Positions 32,838 through 36,873 of a DNA stretch of 36,873 nt are shown here, piece by piece. The translations under genes and the position numbers were made by a program. The first letter of the stretch is position 1. Every line of letters starts with the position of its first letter. The stretch is from a virus. Below the pieces are notes generated by a model. It saw only the letters and a program-made list of their open reading frames with translations, made no database searches and was not told where the DNA came from. The stretch lies in IMG/VR virus record IMGVR_UViG_3300000115_000043, positions 1 to 36,873 of that record; one strand, given 5' to 3'.

Positions 32838-33673
32838 TGCCTTATGGAAGAATGCGTGGTAAAAAACCTCGTAATTATACAGCAGCTACAAAATCAGGAT
32901 TGTTCGGTGTAAATGAACAAATGATTATGCAAGGAGAAAATCAATGGTCTATTGGCATAGGAGAAGATGTAAATGTACCTGCTACAAGTGCTGATGCTAT
33001 ATATGCCGAAAACTCTGCTGCTACAAGTGGTTTGTATTACATAAAAAATAATAATGTCGATACAGACTTAGCTTGGTGTGAAATAAACTATCAAAATTCA
33101 GGTAAATCTTATGTTTTGTTGTTTTCAGCAACTAATGTATATGGATCTACAGCTAATTGGTGGAAAGGTCAATATATGAACACTTCAGTATTTGAAAGCA
33201 ATAGTGGAACTATGCACGCTAATTGGACTTCTCTTGTTAAGAAAAATCTTAAATTAGAAACTTGGAATCACTTTGGATTTAACGAATTATTAATAATTGA
33301 AGATCACAACAATGATGTCAGTTGGAAATCTTATAAACACCCTACAACTCAACCTATGAACTATTATCTTGGAAATACAGGATCAAGAGGTTGGTACTAT
33401 AATGATGGAGATATGATCTCAGGTGGGACAGGTAGAAGATCATTTACTTCAAATAGAATACACTATAACTACAGTCTTAGTAACGATGGTGGCAGATTAG
33501 TTCCAGATCCTCCAAGTAATGAAGCTTCAGGTGGTTTTAACACTCATGTTGATGATGGAACAGGTTATTCATGGAAAGGTAATTTAACTCGAAATGATGG
33601 TGGTAGACATTACAACAGCAATGGAAGTACAAGCAACCATACCTGTTGGTTTCTAGCTAGAGTATGGAATTAA
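32837..33673 (+). CDS. Putative receptor-binding protein with fibrinogen-like domain, copy 2, 278 aa
   Basis: Paralogue of the gene at 31345. It shares MPYGRMRGKKPRNYTAATKSG at the start and PATSADAIY, a G.YYIK strand and a LLFSATNVY...NWW strand in the domain. The rest differs: copy 2 has LETWNHFGFNELLIIEDHN and a C-terminal GGRHYNSNGSTSNHTCWFLARVW. Same attachment sequence with different binding surface suggests alternative or joint receptor contacts. It overlaps the LamG adhesin by one base and ends the cluster before an internal promoter. Confidence 0.6.
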   Translation: MPYGRMRGKKPRNYTAATKSGLFGVNEQMIMQGENQWSIGIGEDVNVPATSADAIYAENSAATSGLYYIKNNNVDTDLAWCEINYQNSGKSYVLLFSATNVYGSTANWWKGQYMNTSVFESNSGTMHANWTSLVKKNLKLETWNHFGFNELLIIEDHNNDVSWKSYKHPTTQPMNYYLGNTGSRGWYYNDGDMISGGTGRRSFTSNRIHYNYSLSNDGGRLVPDPPSNEASGGFNTHVDDGTGYSWKGNLTRNDGGRHYNSNGSTSNHTCWFLARVWN

Positions 33674-33698
33674 CACTGTGCAAAACCATAATAAAGTC

Positions 33699-33707
33699 TG
33701 TTATAAT
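33699..33707 (+). promoter_or_regulatory. Extended -10 promoter inside the fibre cluster
   Basis: TGTTATAAT, identical to the element upstream of the tail operon, stands 32 bases before the ATG at 33739. TGTGCA at 33677-33682 is a possible poor -35 box with a 19-base spacer. The start site would be near 33714, leaving a 25-base leader with a GAGGG ribosome-binding site. It lies in the only sizeable gap (65 bases) between fibre genes. Confidence 0.65.
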
Positions 33708-33738
33708 GAGAAAAGATATATATATCGAGGGATAATTC

Positions 33739-34194
33739 ATGGCTAATAGAAAACATTTAATTCGAGTTGTTACAACAGGCGGAGATACCACAGGTTTCTC
33801 TGAGTTTGTTGCAGGTGCCACAGATGGTGGACCTTTAATTCCAAGTTTTACAACTACAGAAAGAGATGCAATATCTTCAGCAGCAACAGGCGAAGTTATA
33901 TACAACTCATCAACCTCAAAACTCCAGGTATATAATGGTTCTAGTTGGGACTCATTAGAAGCAGGAGATGTTACAGGAGTAACTACTGACGCGTTATCAG
34001 GTTTATCTGGTGGTGTAGGATCAGGAGTTGCAGACTTAAACATTGATATTACAAGACTTGCAGATGGTACTTCTATCGATGTTGACGAAGACAATGACTT
34101 AGTTCTTGTTTATGATAACTCAGATACCACTTTAAAAAAGATGAACCCTGTTCAACTCAACACTACTGAAGCGTTGCAGTGGATGGGATTATAG
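33739..34194 (+). CDS. Tail fibre adaptor with YNGSSW motif, 151 aa
   Basis: Contains FTTTERDAISSAATGEVIYNSSTSKLQVYNGSSWDSL, the fibre motif also present at 30743. After it come GDVTGVTTDALSGLSGGVGSGVADLNIDITRLADGTSIDVDEDNDLVLVYDNSDTTLKKM and a short end (NTTEALQWMGL). The last part has the strand pattern of proteins that join fibre segments. First gene after the internal promoter, with GAGGGATAATTC before the ATG. Confidence 0.75.
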   Translation: MANRKHLIRVVTTGGDTTGFSEFVAGATDGGPLIPSFTTTERDAISSAATGEVIYNSSTSKLQVYNGSSWDSLEAGDVTGVTTDALSGLSGGVGSGVADLNIDITRLADGTSIDVDEDNDLVLVYDNSDTTLKKMNPVQLNTTEALQWMGL

Positions 34195-34202
34195 GAGAAT
34201 AA

Positions 34203-34532
34203 ATGGCAATATATACAGCAGCCGAACTAAATGCTAGTGAGACACTTGGTACTTCTGAAGCTGAAATTTTCAGTAACAGTAACAAAATAATTATCAAGCA
34301 ACTCATATTGGCAAACTACACAGCTACTGATAGAACTGCACAAGTTAAAGTTGTACCTTCAGGTGGAACTACAGGAGATGAGCATATCATTTTTGGAGAT
34401 ATAACTGTGCAAGCTAACACAACTCAAGTCATTGACTTGGCTATGGTTGTTGCAGCTAATGCGTCTATCAGAGGTTTAGCTAGTGCAGCTAGTTCAATAA
34501 ATGTACATATTTCTGGCGTAGAGGTTACCTAA
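34203..34532 (+). CDS. Small beta-sandwich tail protein, 109 aa
   Basis: Same length and layout as the gene at 31007: opening strand, SN.(K)IIIKQLILANYT, then strands, VQANTTQVIDLAMVVAANASIRGLASAASSINVHISGVEV. It may belong to the same family of fibre-tip or decoration proteins. ATAGGAGAATAA precedes the ATG. One-base overlap with the glycine-rich fibre gene that follows. Confidence 0.7.
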   Translation: MAIYTAAELNASETLGTSEAEIFSNSNKIIIKQLILANYTATDRTAQVKVVPSGGTTGDEHIIFGDITVQANTTQVIDLAMVVAANASIRGLASAASSINVHISGVEVT

Positions 34533-36172
34533 TGCCTGAGATTCAGATACCTGAACCAATCTTTTTAGAAAGACTTGGTGGGGAAGAAATATATGGTTTT
34601 GGACAAGATGGAGATGTAACAATATCTTCTAATACTTCACTTACTCGTGATATGTATTACAACAACTTAACAATAAACTCAAGTTGTGATTTAGATACTA
34701 ATGGGTATAAAGTCTTTGTTAAAGGTACATTAACCTTTACAGATGCTACTTCTCGTATAGGTAGATTTACAGGAAAAGCTAGTGATGGAACTCTCAAAGG
34801 TGGACTCGCAGCAGGTACTGACGCTTCTGATACATTAGGAGGAAGATCTGCAGGGCAATTATATTTTGTTACAGAATACAACTCAGGTACTAGCAAACTT
34901 AGATTAGATGGTACAGATCAACCTACTCTTACAATGTATGTAGGCAATACCTATACCTTTGACCAAGTATCACAATTTGCAATAGGACATAGAGTCAAGT
35001 TCTCTACTAATAGTGATAACTCAACAGCTTACACAACAGATGTAACAGAGTCAGGGACACTAGGAACTGATGCTAAAACAACTATAGAAATAACAAGCAG
35101 TACTCCTTCCACTCTTTATTACTATGACGAAAGCCAAGCAAATGCAGGTGGAACTATAAACATTGTTTCAGAAGAACCTAATAAATTTTTTTCAGGTAGT
35201 AATGAGTTTTACAATCTAACAACAGCACTTACAGGAGTTAAGTTCGATCCAACCTCAGGAGAGTATAAATCTTTACAAGGTGGTTCAGGTGGTTCTGATG
35301 GTTCTGTTATTCATGCTGCTGGAACAGGAGCTGATGGAGGAGACTCCAATTGGTCTGATTATCAATCAGTAGGTGCCGATGGTGGTAAGGGAAACCCAGG
35401 TAACGCAGCTACTCCTGGAACAGGAGCTGTTGGAGGTGGAGTTGTTGTAGTAATCGCTAAAACAGTTTCAGGTAATGGAACGATCAGAGCAGATGGAGAT
35501 GATGCTTCTGCTCCTTCTCAAGGTACTGCAGGTACGCCTGCTCCAAACGCTACTACTCCAGGTAATACAAACACACACCCTGGAAATACAAATACACATC
35601 CTGGAAACAACTATTCTTATGGGTACTCTTATCCAGGTAATAATTATTCTTATGGTTATTCATACCCTGGAAACAACTACTCATATCCTGGAAATACTAA
35701 CGCTGCATATACGCACTATCACTATAACCATTATCATCCGCCTTCTCCTCCAATTAATAACTATGTAAGCCCAGGGTTTTCACATCAACATTATCATTTA
35801 CACCCAGGAAATACTAATGCAACAAACTATGGTTCAAATAACACGAACTATGGTTCTAACAATGGATCAAACTCTACAAACTATGGTTCTAACTATGGTT
35901 CAAATCCAACTAATTATGGTTCAAATCCAACTAACTATGGTTCAAATCCAAGCACTGCACATCCTGGTGGTGCAGGAGGATATGCAGGTAGAGCTAAAGG
36001 TGGCTTCAATGCAGGTGGTGGAACTGTTATACTTGTTACAGGTACCAAACCTTTACCAGGTTCTTTAACAGTTGCAGCTGCTGCAGGTACTTCAGGTGCA
36101 GGAACAGCAACATCAGGTACAGTCGTAACAGTTTACAATATCGCAGCTACAGATACAGATCCAGGAGCATAA
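34532..36172 (+). CDS. Glycine-rich tail fibre with degenerate cupredoxin-like insert and His-rich HxH tip, 546 aa
   Basis: Residues 20-75 (IYGFGQDGDVTISSNTSLTRDMYYNNLTIN) are shared with the gene at 36174. Residues about 110-212 are a cupredoxin-like domain. Its first ligand His153 is present, but the Cys position is Asp199 and the other ligands are missing. A glycine-rich segment follows (GGSGGSDGS, GAVGGGVVVVIAK). Then comes a low-complexity region of HPGN, YSYGYSYPGNN and NYGSNPT repeats, containing five HxH triplets at 395-397, 400-402 and 418-424. The C-terminus is glycine-rich again (GGTVILVTGTKPLPGSL). HxH triplets bind iron in the T4 gp37 fibre tip; the same is inferred here. Confidence 0.8.
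   Translation: MPEIQIPEPIFLERLGGEEIYGFGQDGDVTISSNTSLTRDMYYNNLTINSSCDLDTNGYKVFVKGTLTFTDATSRIGRFTGKASDGTLKGGLAAGTDASDTLGGRSAGQLYFVTEYNSGTSKLRLDGTDQPTLTMYVGNTYTFDQVSQFAIGHRVKFSTNSDNSTAYTTDVTESGTLGTDAKTTIEITSSTPSTLYYYDESQANAGGTINIVSEEPNKFFSGSNEFYNLTTALTGVKFDPTSGEYKSLQGGSGGSDGSVIHAAGTGADGGDSNWSDYQSVGADGGKGNPGNAATPGTGAVGGGVVVVIAKTVSGNGTIRADGDDASAPSQGTAGTPAPNATTPGNTNTHPGNTNTHPGNNYSYGYSYPGNNYSYGYSYPGNNYSYPGNTNAAYTHYHYNHYHPPSPPINNYVSPGFSHQHYHLHPGNTNATNYGSNNTNYGSNNGSNSTNYGSNYGSNPTNYGSNPTNYGSNPSTAHPGGAGGYAGRAKGGFNAGGGTVILVTGTKPLPGSLTVAAAAGTSGAGTATSGTVVTVYNIAATDTDPGA
35560..35952 (+). repeat. Low-complexity minisatellite-like repeats encoding Pro/Gly/Asn/Tyr units
   Basis: Two in-frame arrays. The first (35560-35703) repeats HPGN and YSYGYSYPGNN units. 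The second (35825-35952) repeats the nonapeptide-like NYGSNPT unit. The HxH stretch lies between them. Unit lengths are multiples of three, so copy number changes would keep the frame. Confidence 0.85.
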
Positions 36173-36173
36173 C

Positions 36174-36833
36174 ATGGCAATAATAGAAATCGGAGTAACA
36201 CCAACAGACTATGAATCATTTGATGTAATACCTGACAGCATATATGGCTCAGGAATGGATGGTAATGTAACTATCTCGTCTAATACAACATTGACTAGAG
36301 ATATGTACTATAACAATCTAACAATAAATGATGACATACACTTAGACACAGCAGGATATAGAGTATTCGTAAGAAATTCATTAATGATGTCTAACACTAA
36401 CTCAGAGCAAGCAACTTGCTCAATAGGTAGAAAAGGTGCTGCTAGTACAACAGGAACGCTTAAAGGTGGTACTACAGGAAACGCTACTGATAGTGTAGGA
36501 GGAGCAGGAAATGGAACGACAGCTACTGCACCAACAGAAACCCTTAATTATTTTAACCACCCTGACTTAGCAATAACAGGAGTGATAGTCCATGGTGGAG
36601 ATTCAACACCTTCTCCTATATTTGGGGGATCGGGAGATACTGTAAATGCAGGTGGAGGAATAGTTGTATTATGTGCAAGAAACATAAGTGGCTATGGGAC
36701 TGTTTATGCAACAGGAGAATCTACTACAGGTGGTGGAGCAATATTTTTAGTTAGCCAAGACATACCTTTGACAGGTTTAGCAACCGATGTCACAGGACAT
36801 AGCAATGGTAATGTCAAAACCTTTAAGGTGTAA
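36174..36833 (+). CDS. Glycine-rich tail fibre, short paralogue, 219 aa
   Basis: Residues 18-70 (IPDSIYGSGMDGNVTISSNTTLTRDMYYNNLTIN, then LDTAGYRVFVRNSL) are close to the start of the gene at 34532. The C-terminal GGGIVVLCARNISGYGTVYATG and GGGAIFLVSQDIPLTG match the glycine-rich strands of that protein. It lacks the cupredoxin-like insert and the His-rich arrays. AGGAGCATAAC precedes the ATG. It probably arose by duplication of the larger gene or gave rise to it. Confidence 0.8.
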   Translation: MAIIEIGVTPTDYESFDVIPDSIYGSGMDGNVTISSNTTLTRDMYYNNLTINDDIHLDTAGYRVFVRNSLMMSNTNSEQATCSIGRKGAASTTGTLKGGTTGNATDSVGGAGNGTTATAPTETLNYFNHPDLAITGVIVHGGDSTPSPIFGGSGDTVNAGGGIVVLCARNISGYGTVYATGESTTGGGAIFLVSQDIPLTGLATDVTGHSNGNVKTFKV

Positions 36834-36835
36834 AA

Positions 36836-36873
36836 ATGGCTACTGTAATGATCTACTACAGTAGAGAAGATGG
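36836..36873 (+). CDS. 5' end of the next gene (partial)
   Basis: The ATG starts three bases after the previous TAA, with AAGGTG upstream. Only MATVMIYYSRED and part of the next codon are visible before the window ends. It follows the fibre cluster on the same strand. The family cannot be told. Confidence 0.55.
   Translation, partial: MATVMIYYSRED

Noticed and set aside
35475-36068. Two further plus-strand open frames of 97 and 83 residues
   Set aside because: They are out-of-frame readings of the low-complexity repeats in the glycine-rich fibre gene, with Met/Leu/Thr monotony and no ribosome-binding sites.
20150-36833. Diversity-generating retroelement acting on the adhesin genes
   Set aside because: No reverse transcriptase frame and no template repeat rich in AAC codons were seen in the window.
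1-36873. tRNA genes, CRISPR arrays, insertion sequences, integrase or attachment sites
   Set aside because: None was recognised. The direct repeats present are coding and unevenly spaced. No transposase or integrase motif is present.

Overview
The window is 36.9 kb of a tailed double-stranded DNA phage genome, with no bacterial genes in view. The layout of head-closure, tail-tube, frameshifted chaperone, 1105-residue tape-measure and tail-tip genes indicates a siphovirus. By the usual rule of about 0.15 nm of tail per tape-measure residue, the tail would be roughly 165 nm long (inference). Base composition is strongly AT-rich. Many fibre proteins begin with a VDTI..TS.NG.TIDGV..KDG signature that I associate with marine phages. 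The host cannot be fixed. A low-GC marine bacterium is likely, and a CESRG-type transglycosylase and a leaderless promoter would fit an actinobacterial host, but neither is proof. TAA, TAG and TGA are all used as stops, so the code is standard.

Layout: (1) 1-541, plus strand: the end of an unidentified gene, a small protein and an FmdB-type zinc ribbon, probably the end of the head module. (2) 538-4174, minus strand: a compact accessory operon with a dsRBD-like protein, a secreted-type lytic transglycosylase, an MT-A70 adenine methyltransferase, a C5-cytosine methyltransferase and four tiny genes. The overlaps include ATGA and TAAATG junctions. (3) 4235-5053: a divergent HTH and zinc-knuckle protein, followed by a structured terminator. 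(4) 5159-8624: a promoter whose predicted +1 is the ATG itself, then head closure, HK97 gp10-like, tail terminator, major tail protein, and tail assembly chaperones joined by a -1 frameshift. (5) 8628-17734: tape measure, membrane coiled-coil protein, two tiny proteins, a Dit-like protein, and a tail-tip/fibre protein ending in a Peptidase S74 chaperone. (6) 17737-36873: about twenty fibre, adhesin and accessory genes, mostly overlapping or closely spaced. They include a 2198-residue repetitive fibre with two cupredoxin-like domains, LamG-like and fibrinogen-like binding proteins, and a glycine-rich fibre with a His-rich HxH tip.

How they work together: products of regions 4 and 5 build the connector and tail. 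Region 6 supplies an unusually large set of host-recognition parts, many in paralogous pairs or triplets. The minus-strand island probably modifies phage DNA against restriction and supplies a peptidoglycan-cleaving enzyme. The strongest unexpected signals are a 190-codon open +1 frame inside the cytosine methyltransferase that itself reads like a methyltransferase-family segment, a textbook CCCAAAA plus 12-bp stem frameshift site, and 95-residue fibre modules whose protein sequence is kept while nearly every codon is changed.
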